Assembly (NCBI GenBank): GCA_022813625.1
Contig: JAKLMB010000040.1
Span: forward strand, 124,001 to 188,000
Length of the DNA: 64,000 nt
Reading direction: 5' to 3'
From: Aaosphaeria pasadenensis
Lineage: Eukaryota > Ascomycota > Dothideomycetes > Pleosporales
Shown: in pieces, positions 46,716 through 57,782 of the stretch
Position numbering within the stretch: the first letter of the stretch is position 1
How the letters are laid out: each line of letters begins with the position of its first letter
The notes under the pieces: generated by a model
Told to the model about the DNA's origin: nothing
Seen by the model: only the letters and a program-made list of their open reading frames with translations
The model's database searches: none
Made by a program: the position numbers and the translations under genes

Positions 46716-47826
46716 TCAAGCCGAGCTCGCCATTCCATCCTGACTCTGGCTTCGTCCTGACCCACGCGTCCTCTGCCTCATGACATCCACCTCCCCAGCC
46801 GGCGTGCGAAACACCGACGTACTCGACGGCAAATCGTGCAACGCAATCGAATACCCCATCCCACCAGCACCAACACCTCCACCAGGATCCTCTCCATCCC
46901 CAGAACGCCTACACCCAATACCCCCTCCTCCACCTTCCCCAGCACTCTTCACTTTCTTCCCACCTAACCTCCCCCTAACCCACGGCACAAAATTATAATA
47001 CCCCCCACACGCAAACACCCCAATCCAAAGCACCAACTCCGTCCCATAAATCACCAAGCCCAGCACATCCAGCCTCCGCTGAAACACCACCGCGGCAAGG
47101 CTGAAAACGTCCCCCAGCGCGTCGATGCCCACGAACAGGAACGATATCCCCCGCACCGTGCGGTGCACGTAGATGTCGTAGTAGTGCCTCCCCACCCCCG
47201 CTGCGAGGAGGGCCGCCGAGAGCACCGCCATGAGTGTGAGGGGCCACTGGAGGCCGCGGTCGTGTTTCGCGATGCGGAGGGCGAGGATGAGGGCGGTTTG
47301 CACGGCGGACATGAGGAGGGCGATTGGGGTTACTGTTAGGAGGGAGCGGGGGAGTGTCCAGTTCTATTCTCCATTCGATTGCTTTGATTAGTCGCTGTTC
47401 TCGCCCCTTTTCATTTTTGGGAGAGGGTGGGGAAGGATACCTTTTCATAGTAGTAGCACTGTATCCAAGTGACGAGGCTCAGGAAGGTGAGCAGTTGGGG
47501 CTGGATCCGCAGCGCGATGTTGTACTCCTCGACGATGTTGTAGACGCCCAGCGGGACGCCGGCCCACGCCCACAGCATCATCATCGTGGGTTGCAGGCCG
47601 ATGGCATGGTGGCGGCGCCAGTTGACGACGATCTGGGGTATCAACTGTTATGTGGTGTGAGGGGAGGGTTCATTTGGATGGGGTTCGGATGTTAGGGTGG
47701 TGTTTCTTACTTGGATGGACCAGCATACCTAGGTCGGTGGGTTAGTAGAGTGTGAGGATGGAATCGAAGGGATTGACGTACGGCGCCTAGTGTTCCTAGG
47801 ACGTTTGCTGCTATCGGAACGTCCAT
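46716..47826 (-). CDS. PQ-loop repeat membrane protein
   Basis: Four exons: 47782-47826, 47711-47728 (an 18-nt microexon), 47441-47644 and 46716-47363; introns are 53, 66 and 77 nt; 304 aa with frames closing at each splice. The PQ-loop signature LIPQIVVNWRRHHAIGLQP (about residues 22-40) is in the first repeat. A second membrane block carries the typical YYDIYVHRTVRGISFLFVGIDALGDVFSL. About seven transmembrane helices end near residue 225 (LWIGVFACGGYYN). The last 75 residues are a Gly/Ser-rich cytosolic tail. PQ-loop proteins include vacuolar amino acid exporters and sugar or flippase-related proteins; which of these applies cannot be told. Divergent from ERV1, with about 0.6 kb between starts. 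Confidence 0.88.
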
Positions 47827-48442
47827 GGTTGTAGATATATCGAAGATATCTGAGAAGATGCACGTAGGTCGTAGGCAGGCGGGGTTGTCCAATTGATCGC
47901 AATTGAGCGCGGAGAATCACGAACACAGATACCAAACCATGCCGTGCATTCAATTCAAATATATATGCTCAAAAGCCAAGTCGACAACGAAAGCATGCTC
48001 TCGTATCCCATCCAGTTGGCGGCATACGATATCAAAGAAGCTTCAATTCACTAGTGGTATGAATCGAGCCCTCGGGAGTCCGACCACCGACGAACCAACC
48101 AACGTCATTCGACAAGAGCACGGACGAAATATATCACGGGCGCCGCGGCGGCGTCGCATTTCAAAGCAGAAAACCCTCCAATCGAGACATCGTCACTAAT
48201 CAAATCGAGATACTTGTTCTTCTTCTCCAGCGTCTTTCGTGTACCTGATTGATACGGTATCTCTTTCCTTTTTACGTTCACGAGACACACGCTCTTTACA
48301 GCACGTACAACACTCACGCTCATTCACTCACTCAATCGAACCACGCCCGCCAACCCATCCAATTCATCCAACCCATCGCCACGACCCTCAAAACCCAGGA
48401 CAAACCTCCAGAACCACAACCTCCAGAACCACACCCTCCACC
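47827..48442. promoter_or_regulatory. Divergent promoter, PQ-loop gene and ERV1
   Basis: A 616-bp region between two outward-facing starts. No reading frame stands out. The last 200 nt before ERV1 are C/A-rich, likely leader. Confidence 0.6.
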
Positions 48443-49152
48443 ATGGCGCCAGGTCCAATCGACGACCCCTCTCCCTCAACCCCAACCTCCGCCCCAACAA
48501 CCACAACCCCCCTCCCAAAAGGCATGGTCCTAGGCCCGGACGGAAAACCGTACGTCCTCACCCCCATCCCTCCCTCAAAACCACCACCACCACCACACAA
48601 CCCAAAAAGAAACTGATTGAAAGCAATAGCTGCCGCTCCTGCACCTCCTCCTCCGCCTTCAAAGCCTGGACGTCCCTCGCCTCCTCCAAAACCAAACCCA
48701 CAACCTCCTCCTCCTCCTCCTCCACCACAACCACCGCCGCCGCCGCCGCCGCCGTAGCAGCCGCCGCATCCTCCACAGCAGAGCAAGAAGAAATACCACA
48801 GTTCACAGACTGCCCCCCCGACGTGACCCTCCTCGGCCGCTCCACCTGGACGCTCCTGCACTCCATCACCGCAACCTACCCCGTCTCCCCCTCCCCTGCA
48901 CACCAGCGCTCCGCGCTCTCCTTCGTCTCCGCGCTGGGAACGCTGTACCCGTGCTGGCACTGCGCGGGCGATTTCCGGGAGTGGATGGCGAGGGACGGTA
49001 ACGCGCCGCGGGTGAGCAGTAGAGAGGAGTTTGGGCGCTGGATGTGCGAGGCGCATAATGCGGTTAATGTTAAGTTGGGCAAGGGGGTTTTCGATTGTGG
49101 GAGGTGGGAGGAGAGGTGGGGGACGGGGTGGAGGGATGGGAGGTGTGATTGA
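48443..49152 (+). CDS. ERV1: FAD-linked sulfhydryl oxidase Erv1
   Basis: Reoxidises Mia40 in the mitochondrial intermembrane space disulfide relay. Two exons, 48443-48549 and 48630-49152, with an 80-nt intron (48550-48629); 209 aa. Shuttle disulfide KPCRSC (Cys37, Cys40) is completed by the splice. The catalytic core has WTLLHSITATYP, active-site YPCWHC (Cys144, Cys147), the FAD motif CEAHNAVNVKLGK (Cys175) and DCGRWEERW (Cys192; Cys175 to Cys192 is the usual C-x16-C), ending DGRCD. Between the shuttle and the core lies a homopolymer-like linker of Ser, Thr and Ala runs (about residues 60-90) encoded by TCC, ACC and GCC repeats. The paralogue Erv2 would have a signal anchor instead of the KPCRSC shuttle, so Erv1 is favoured. 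Confidence 0.95.
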
Positions 49153-49881
49153 TTTGATTTGGTGGGGGGGGGGTATGATATTGTGTGTACGATAAGATGT
49201 GTATAGATGGATTGTTATGTAGGGACAAGGGATAGACATAGGCGGTGGCGTCACGTCACGTCACGATGCATGCATTTGCGAGGATTTCTCTCGGCTCAAT
49301 ACGCTTTTTACACGGAAGAAGAAGAAGAGTTTGTTCGTGGAAGAAAAGGAAAAAAGGGGTGCCGGCATACGGAAATTCTAGATATCGAAAGGCTTACTTG
49401 CTTGCCCAACAGGCCATGTACATTGTTTGTGGTTATCGTTATTTCTCCTCTCGTGGATTTTAATTCACTATCCCCCCGGGTGTGCAAAGTGTGCAGAATT
49501 ATCCTGTCCATGTCAGGCATCAGCTCGATCGACGGTCGCTAGACTGCTTCATCCAACTCCGTCAAAAGAGTACACCAGCCGAGAGGGGTCATGCCAGCCT
49601 GGGGAAGGGGGGTAATAGAAGACGACAACGGTCATGCAGGGCTGATATCCGTTGTCCCATCATACGCTCGGCGATGCATATTGTGTTTCTTGATGTCAAG
49701 CGCTTCCGAAATGATGCGATCTGAGACTCCGTCACAAGTGAAGAAACCGGGGGCACCGTGGTAGTTTAGAAAAGAGAACATCGCTTCTGAGCCCAGCTCG
49801 GCCGCCCTTATGATCTTCAAGATCACCATATGAAGACCATGCCAAAAAGAAATTGGAAGGAAAAGGTGCCAGCGCTGCCGT
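49153..49881. other. Convergent 3' intergenic region
   Basis: Between the 3' ends of ERV1 and the MAPK gene. No gene recognised. Confidence 0.6.
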
Positions 49882-51158
49882 TTACCGCATGATCTCCTGG
49901 TAGATAAGAACTGCCCACACGTTAGCACCATCCGTCACTCACACATAGTTCATTGTCCACTTACGCTTCAATTGCTCCTTGGTCAGGTTGTCCTTGTTCT
50001 TGTCAAAGTCGAAGAACTCCTCGGGAATGGGGTCGGCGGTCGGCTCATCATCTGGGTCGTGGTATGGCTCGAGGTACGGGTGCTTCAGGGCCTCCTCAAC
50101 GGTGATACGCTTCACGGGGTTGAAGGCCAAAAGTCGCTCGAGGAGGTCCAATGCCAAATCGGATGTCTTGGGGAACATGGCCTTCCACGGGATCTTCTTC
50201 TTGAAGGGAAGAGAGCGAATGTACTCCCTGGCACGGCGGGACTTGATGCCGTAGTAGTCCTCCATGGTTGGCGTACCGAGGACATCCAGGATCAAAGTGA
50301 GCTGATGGTGATCTAGCATGACTTGTCAGTAGCATTCTCAGAGAAAAGACCGCATAGACTCACAATCCTTTCCAGGGAACAAGGGCTTGCCGCTGAGCAT
50401 CTCGGCCAAGATGCAGCCTACACTCCACACATCAATAGCCTTGGTGTACTCCTTGAACGTAAGCATAATCTCGGGTGCGCGGTACCATCGAGTGGCGACG
50501 TATTCCGTCATGAAACCCGAGTTGTCCTCGGTCGAGGCGGCGGAACGAGCGAGACCGAAATCGCAGACTTTCAAATCGCAATTAGCGTTCAACAGAAGAT
50601 TCGATGGCTTGAGATCACGGTGCAGCACGTTCGCGGAGTGCATGGCCTTGAGGGCGCGGAGGGTCTGGTAGATGAAGTACTGGCAATGGTCATCCGACAA
50701 CTCCTGGGTGCGAATCACACGGTGCATGTCGGTCTCCATGAGTTCCTATACCCAACGTAAGCTTGTAATCTTCGAATCGTTTTATCTTCGCTCGTACCTG
50801 AATGAGGTAGACCTCAGTGAAGGTCTCGTAATTGCGCGGCTTCTGGATATCGAGGATCGAGATGATGTTCTCGTGGTTGAAGTACCTAAGGAGCTTCATC
50901 TCACGAAGGGTTCTAAGACAGAACATGGAGTGGTCGAAGGGTGTGATCTTCTTGATGGCAACCTTCTGCCCAGAGGGCTTATGCAATGCAGAGCTGTCAA
51001 CACTATTAGTATATCAAGACACCTACGCCCCTAGAATCGATCGCTTACCAAACAACACCGTACGCGCCCTCTCCTACGACATCTTGAATATCGTACTGCT
51101 CCGACACGTTGAAGGAAATCTTCCTGGAGCTTCCGCTCCCCGCAGCTGCGCGAGACAT
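49882..51158 (-). CDS. PMK1: MAP kinase, Fus3/Kss1 (PMK1/FMK1) type
   Basis: Terminal kinase of the pheromone/invasive-growth cascade; controls mating, hyphal fusion and, in pathogens, appressorium or invasive growth. Five exons: 51049-51158, 50798-50993, 50364-50745, 49965-50312 and a 29-nt last exon, 49882-49910; introns are 55, 52, 51 and 54 nt; 354 aa, the family's normal length. Gly-rich loop GEGAYG (29-34), ATP Lys in AIKK (51), HRDLKPSN (144 onwards), DFG (164-166), activation-loop TEY (182-184), and the common-docking-like acidic C-terminal part (DPDDEPTADPIPEEFFDFD). Ends with LLIYQEIMR, as expected for this subgroup. Hog1-type kinases have TGY and Slt2-type kinases are longer, so both are excluded. 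A long (4.3 kb) gene-free region lies upstream. Confidence 0.97.
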
Positions 51159-52440
51159 GGTTTCGGGCTGAGCTGAGACGATCCGCTTGTTGCGCAAACG
51201 ATTGACGGTGAGCTAGATAGCGCAGTCCTCAATCAAAAACAACTCGTTAGGTGAGTCTCGATCGCTGCAATGCTTGGGTAGTGGGCGGCTTGGCAATATC
51301 TATATCCATTGTTTGTCAGCTTTCTTGAACAATAAGAGAAACAACGATCGGTGGCGGTTCAGAGGGGCAGTGCAAGCTCTTCGGACGCTTTCAAGGTCCA
51401 TAAATGGCTGACATGGACTTTTGAAAGATCACAGTGAGGTTCCATGGTTCCACGCAGGTCCAAAACTTGGGAATTTGCGCCATGGACTGATTATAGCAGC
51501 ATGTAGACGACAGTGTTGTTGTTTACATGCGCTACTGAGGCCGCGACAACACCAACGATCGGCGCCCGCTCGAATCCCGAGCTTGCTGGACGGAAAGAGA
51601 TTGTTTCTAGATTGGACGTACCAATGGCGTGAAGGAAGCTCCCAGAGGGCACCGCAGGTAGTGTCCAGAGCTGAGGTATGCTGGGATGGCAGATTTGGGA
51701 GGGATGGTGGGGTGTGCTGGAGGTAGATGTCAGCTTTGGAACCCGAAGACGCTCAGTAAAACGAAGGGCGCGCGGCGGGTAGAGAAGTTGATGCGCCCGA
51801 GAGTGAGTGATGAGGAGTGCGATTTGAAAGGCTTGATTACTCGTGATTAGGAGTGGCAGCCGGAGAAGAGAGCGTAAATCAGGATTGTTATACGATGAAG
51901 GTGGTGGAAGCGGAGGGCGCGCGCAGGCGGTGACTTGACTAGAAGGAGGGACGATGGAGGACGGGGGAGGGGTAGAAGGTGGGAGAGCCAAGACAAGCGC
52001 GTGGTTGGTGGTGGTGGTGCCAGATTGCCGTCGTATGTAGCTATGTACGAAGAAAGAAAGGCGAACTTCTACTTACAATGTCAGTAATAGTCAATCACAG
52101 AGGGAAGTGTTCAGATGGATGAGGGAAGGAAAATGAGGAAGAGGAGGAAAAGAGAGAAAGGAAGAAGGATGGAGCAGAGAGTGTAGCAGTAGTTAGGTAT
52201 AGGTATAGGTAGGTTAGAGGAAAGGATGGGCGGTTATTTTGGCGGGGATGTAAAGTCAAAGATCCAGTGTCCACAGTTCACTTGTCCAGTAACTATCCAG
52301 TAACTATCCACTCCACTACACAGTACAGTCCAGGTATCGCGTGGGGCGGAAAGCTAGGTAAGAGAGTAGAGGAGTGCGAGGGGGACAAGGGTAGAGGTAG
52401 GGGAGGGTATCATTAATAGCTGCGGCTATAGTTATAACTT

Positions 52441-52562
52441 ATTATAACTCATGACTACCACTGTGACTATGGCTTTGACTATGTATGGTCATGACTATCA
52501 TACCAACTATGGTCATGACCGTGGGTAGGTCGCACGGTAGGTACTAGGTACTAGGTACTAGG
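52441..52562. repeat. Clustered short repeats upstream of the MAPK
   Basis: Repeated units built on ACTATGG and TCATGACTA (52451-52520), including the perfect 10-bp palindrome GGTCATGACC at 52511-52520 and two copies of TATGGTCATGAC. GGTACTA is then repeated in tandem (about 52539-52560). May be simple-sequence drift or binding-site clusters. Confidence 0.7.
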
Positions 52563-53085
52563 CAGGTAGTGTAGGGCAAGGGATAGGGATACAAGTCCGA
52601 GCGAGTTAGAAGTTGATCAATTATTAGCACAGCGTCCAGTCCAACCAGTCCGTCCAGTCAGTTGATTCGGTTCACGATGTTCAGGGCAATTCAGGGACAG
52701 GGACAGGACGGAGAAGAGGGGGTTAGTTTGCACGAGTAGCTTGGATTAGGTGGGACAGCGGCGGGAACACACTGGATGGTCGCTTTTATGGCCCGGCGGC
52801 GGGTGCCAAAGGTGGAGTGTTAGTCTGGTTAACTCGATGATACCTCCTCATGGATACGATACCTCCAACGGGCTTGTGTGAAACATTGAACCTCAACTGC
52901 GGTAGAGACAGAATATTGAAGAGATAATTATATCCATCCATCTATCCACGGACTACCTGTATGTATGTATGTATGTATGTACGGAGTAGTCATTGTACGA
53001 GTATTGTTTGCCTCTTTGCCTGCTGCCCTCGTGTTAGGCTGTTAGCCGCTGGGAAAGCCTTGGTGGTGATCGCATCCATCCCATG

Positions 53086-53120
53086 TGCAGATGCAGATGC
53101 AGGTGCAGGTGCAGGTGCAG
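53086..53120. repeat. TGCAGR hexamer microsatellite
   Basis: Nearly six tandem copies of TGCAGA/TGCAGG over 35 nt in gene-free DNA. Confidence 0.85.
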
Positions 53121-55418
53121 TTGGATGGGCTGGATGTGTAAAAGTCTATGTGTCGTATGTGAATGGTGAATGGGATTGCCGGGCGTGCATTAGATAGATA
53201 CCTCCGAATACTCTGATGCTTCGAAAAGATACTGCCACCACCAACGAGAGTGGTCAAGTCGTCCATGGCTTGTCAACTGCTCGTAAAGGCTTCACACTCC
53301 TAGCCTCTTCATTCGACCATCCCCGACGCCTCTTTCCATCTACGTCTCTTCCCTATGCCTTGCCGTGTAGCCCATATTTGGCATCACCCCGTGTCATTGG
53401 TGTGACGAACGCCTGCACCTCCAGTCCCAATACGCCTGCAATTCCATTTCCATTCCATTTCCAGCTTCAGCTTACACACTCCATACGGCTCCAGACCTCG
53501 TAGCCTCAAGCCTTCCACTATCATCAATGTACGAAAATTGCCTTTTTCGCTGCATACTTGATTATTAACGTAGCACTCGTCTCTAACCTATCCATTCCTT
53601 CTGATACGAACAACATGAAACTCGACCAACTACTCAAATCGCACCCATTACCAAATAATGCTGTAACCACCTCCCCGATATCCTCATCATTCAACTTGCC
53701 TTCGCATCATCCTTCCTACCAAAGCTTCACTCCAACGAACCGACCCTCACGGCCCCCAACACGATCAACCCTCCCACCCTCCAACCCCCAACACCAAAAC
53801 ATCAAACACGCCCCCAGCCAAGCCATCGGGACAGAACCACCTCACCTTAGGCCCAAAACCTGAAACCACCCCTCCCCCTTGTCCCCCTGTTTGACCTTTT
53901 TTCTTCTCTCCTACACGACCACCCACACCCATGCACACATGCTTCCATGATCCATGCGGCTATCGACGTTCCCGAGAGGGAAGAAATCGGATCTGACAAA
54001 GTTGGGACCTGGGTAGGTGGGTGGATGTCGCACCACGACTTAACCGACGACCTTGCGCTCGTACTGGAGGAGGTCGGTACGGGAGATGTTGCGTCATATT
54101 ACGTATCTGGGTTTGGAAGTAAATCGAGGTTGAAGGGCTTTGAGGTTTGAGTTGGAGGACTGGTGCTCGTTGGGTTTGCCTGTGGGACTGTGAAGCTTTG
54201 TCATACGTGCATGTAGGAACGACCTTTTGGGAGTGATGGATACCTATAGGTAGAGAGAGATGCACCGTGACCACAACCTAATTATGTATATGTATACAAA
54301 ATACTTACATCCAAACCACGTACTCAAACTCATTCCAACCCAACATTTTACACACCTGCTCTCAGCTAAATATGCCTTACACATCACAACAGAATCCATG
54401 ACTACCACAGCTACGAGCTTTTCCGTCTTAAATACTCCCCTCGCACAGAACCCCCGTTGTCCATCACATTCCCCTTCGCCTCTCTTAATGTCCATCACTT
54501 CTACCTCCCGTTCATAGATGTAGGAAGATAGTAGATAGTCGGTCATACACGACCAGACGAACTGCTTCCAAGTATGACGGAGAAAGAATCTAGAGGATCG
54601 AGCTGTGGTATCTCGAGATGTTGAATATGACGATGAATGCCGTTTTGCTTATCCCCTTAGTTATTGTTTTTTAGTCGAAGCATTAGGAGGTGGGAAAGTG
54701 GTGTACTGTGCTGTAGGGAGGAAGTAGGTCATTCTAGATTCTCTGTTTTCGTTGTCTTGGTTACCTTTCATGTTCTTTTCTCTCTTGCTCCCGCGCATGG
54801 AAAGGAGGTTCAAGGAAGGGAGTATGTGTGCTTGCGTTGCTGTTAACGCTAATGTCTGTGTCTGGTGACGGAACCGTCTTGTTGTTGTAATGTCTTTGAG
54901 TGAGTAAGTGAGTATGTATTTGTGTGTACGAGCACAAGGCAATCCTCTTCCTTCAAAGCAGCAAACTTATATCTCTGGAAGTTAGTTAGACAGTCCCGTC
55001 TCAAACCAACCACGACACGACGCCAATATCAAGGGCAATCTACACATTTCCCCTCGCTCGTATCGTATCTACTCCTCTCAGAGAGAGTTCATAGACGCAG
55101 TCACTATATGGAACGGGACCCAAATATACATGCTTGGATTGTATTGAAGATATATGGTTATCCTAGTGGTGGATTGGGCGAATGTAACGCACCGTACGCT
55201 ACACTGCTATGCTATGCTGTACTATGCTGTGCTTAACAACTATCCTCCTACCCAAAGATGTCCTCATAGACAGCAAAAACAAACCCCCCACCATCCCATC
55301 TCCCCAAACATACAAAACCCCCAACCCAAACGCCTGATCGCCCATGACAAAATCATAACTCATCAATCATCGTACAATCCCCCTCTCCTTCCCTTCCCCC
55401 CTTCCCTTCCCCATTCCC

Positions 55419-55989
55419 CTAAACTCTCACACCAACCGCCCCAACAATCCCAGCACCATCAACGGGACCAGGAGCAGAAGGGTTGGGAGTCCCAGAGCCC
55501 ACGGCGGGGGGATACACGACGCCCTCGCGGTCGACCTTGGGATCGCACGTGCACCACTGGTCGTGCGGGATCGAGTCCATGACGGCGGGGATGTGCCGGC
55601 CGCAGCCGCGCCATGTTGATTTTTCTAGATGGGGAGGGAGGGTTAGTGGATGGGTATGGAAAAAGGGGGGGAGTGAATGGTGAGGGAGGGAAGGAAGGGT
55701 ATGGAGGAGGATGGATAGGTGTTGACGGCTAGGAATGAATGGGATGGTTTGATGGGGATGTGATGGGAGAGTGAAGGGTCAGTGATGGATGGCGATTCCA
55801 CGGATTGGGAAGTATGAAGATGAAAGGAAGGGAGGGTTGGCATGCAGTTTCCTTTTCCTTCTTTTCTTTTTGAACAGTGGTACATGGGACTTTGAAGAAT
55901 GATGGAAACGGTTGATGGACGGGTGGTAGACAGATAGAAGGAAAGGAAAGGAACATACGGCAGTTATCGCAGGTAGCTTTCATACACAT
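55419..55989 (-). CDS. Small conserved CxxC protein
   Basis: Two exons, 55959-55989 and 55419-55624, with a 334-nt intron (55625-55958); 78 aa. The protein starts MCMKATCDNCQKSTWRGCG, carries HIPAVMDSIPHDQWCTC at about 21-37, and ends in a Gly/Pro/Val-rich tail. Cys pairs at CDNC and CTC, plus Cys18, suggest a small metal-binding (zinc-ribbon-like) fold. I recognise it as a type of short uncharacterised protein widespread in filamentous ascomycetes and yeasts; no biochemical role is known to me. The long intron splits the first CxxC from the rest and contains purine-rich simple sequence. The Met at residue 3 (55983) is an alternative start. Confidence 0.8.
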
Positions 55990-57782
55990 GTTTGCGTCGT
56001 GAGAATGTGTGGACGTGTAGTTGGAAATGTGATATTCAAAGATCGACGGCTAATGCGTTGGCGGTTCTTTGCTTTTTCTTCGAGGATGGATTTAGATTTT
56101 TTTAATTTTTTTGGTTCGGGTTTATATCGATCTCTGGTTGTATGTTGCGGTTATAATATATCGAGGTCGAGTTGTGACTTTGAACGTTCGAAGATATCGA
56201 CTACCGGTAAAACACCTTCCAGAATAAAAGGCAAAAGTAGATTGGGTATACAGCATACGAATTAAAAATAAAGAACAGCGCACTCTTCCAACAATATATT
56301 CCCCTCCCAAACCCGTCCCAAACCTCTCCCCACATAGAAAGTACGCCCCAAGAGTATACTACAGAGTAGCCCAGCAAATGACAAAGCAAACCCGCCCGCT
56401 CGCGACGGCTCACCTCACCTCGCCGAACACCCACCTGTCCTCGCCGTCGTTCCTCGCCGGCGACGCTGCTGCTGCTGAACCTCCCACCACCACCCCACTA
56501 AATAGACGAAGCGGAAGCGGCACCTTTAATTAGGAATGCTTCCTTAGTTTTTCGTTCGAGCATCCACCTCGCCGAACTCAAAACCACCCATACAAGATCC
56601 CAGGTCGCCGAATTCGGGAAGCGCTGAGAGCGAATTTCCCGATCGGGCTACCCCGTCTTTCGTATGTATGTATACTATGGGTAAGTAAGGTAGGTAGTCG
56701 AAGATTCTACAACACCGCGGCGAGGACGCACGCATACCACGCAATGCAGGTTAAACGAGACGAGCATGCCGCGACGAACTCATCAACGAATAAAAACAAC
56801 CTCAATATAGGCGCAAGTGTCCCTCTAGTCAAGAGGCTCAAGCCAAAGGAAAAGAAATTCACACAGGGCTGACCCTCGGCATCGAGAATCCCACGAGCAG
56901 GAGAGTCGCCTATTGCCATGACGGCGAGGCGCTCGCTGGAACCGACCTATCGGTTGGCGTACTGTGTACGCACGAGGTATTGCAATGGCTGGTTGGGTCC
57001 CCGTTCCCGCCGGGCTGGATGGGCCACATGGCATGCCATGGCGTGGCGTTCGGGTTGTGTGGGTCTGGGAAGGGTTTTTCTTCCATGTGGACGGAGCGAA
57101 TGAGTGTGCGGTTGCTTGTTTGAGGATAGGCTTCCCGTGTTGTTGCGAAGGAATGGAGGGGGTCTGTAGGTATGTGTTTAGGAGAATGGTTGGTTTGGTG
57201 GGATTGATGCGTGTTGGGAATGAAGATGTGATAGAGACATTGGTTTGTGAGTTGGTGCATGATTTACAAGTGTTTGTTTCTATAAAATGCCCCCATGAAT
57301 AGGATGAGTGAACATGATCGAACAGAAGATCTACGGAGCCCATATTGAGACACGTCCATGGGCAACGAGCGAAGAATGGCAGCATAAGACCGAGGACAAT
57401 TGCCGATCTGCATAACAGAACGTTGTATTGAACAGGTAAAAGAGGCAATGTTTGTCTAAATTTGTATCCAACTCCGTCCAAATGGCTATGTCACAAGGGA
57501 AGATCCACAAAACATCCGGTTCTAATGGCTGGTTTAGAAGAGAAATGCCGCTTCTCCACGCTACTTGGATGCCAACAGATGCCGCCGCAAGACCCATAAA
57601 CTTTTGTGGTTCGCGTAAAATATGGTAAAAACCCATGTACACATATCGCTCATATCTAAATAAGCCCTGGCAGTGGACGTCGCCGACTTGGCTTTTCAAA
57701 CAGCAAGGAATAATCGAATGAGAATCGAACATTCCATTCTTGAAACACCAAGCAAGCCCCACACAAGCGCGCTGTGGCTTGC
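55990..57782. other. Intergenic region
   Basis: No recognised gene between the small CxxC gene and the end of DBP3. On the minus strand, overlapping frames over 56707-57481 stay open in part, and one (start near 57085, MEEKPFPDPHNPN) reads somewhat protein-like, but no consistent gene model could be built. Confidence 0.5.

Larger units (their letters stand above)
51159..55418. other. 4.3-kb gene-free region upstream of the MAPK
   Basis: No gene recognised. The part next to the MAPK start should hold its promoter and leader. Purine-rich (GGA/AGG) DNA runs over about 52090-52410. Short repeats cluster at 52200-52560, GTAT repeats at 52960-52980 and a TGCAGR hexamer repeat at 53086-53120. One ACGGAGTA motif is at 52981-52988. 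Open frames at 53216-53863 and 54260-54942 lack protein-like features. Confidence 0.5.

Noticed and set aside
48388..49254. Long minus-strand Gly-rich frame opposite ERV1
   Set aside because: It is the antisense image of the C-rich ERV1 coding sequence, whose plus-strand product has all family motifs.
52879..52885. TGAAACA, the pheromone response element core, upstream of the MAPK
   Set aside because: A single 7-mer 1.7 kb from the start is expected by chance in a region this size.
56707..57481. Overlapping minus-strand frames between the CxxC gene and DBP3
   Set aside because: One frame looks mildly protein-like, but no splice model gave a coherent product and no family was recognised.
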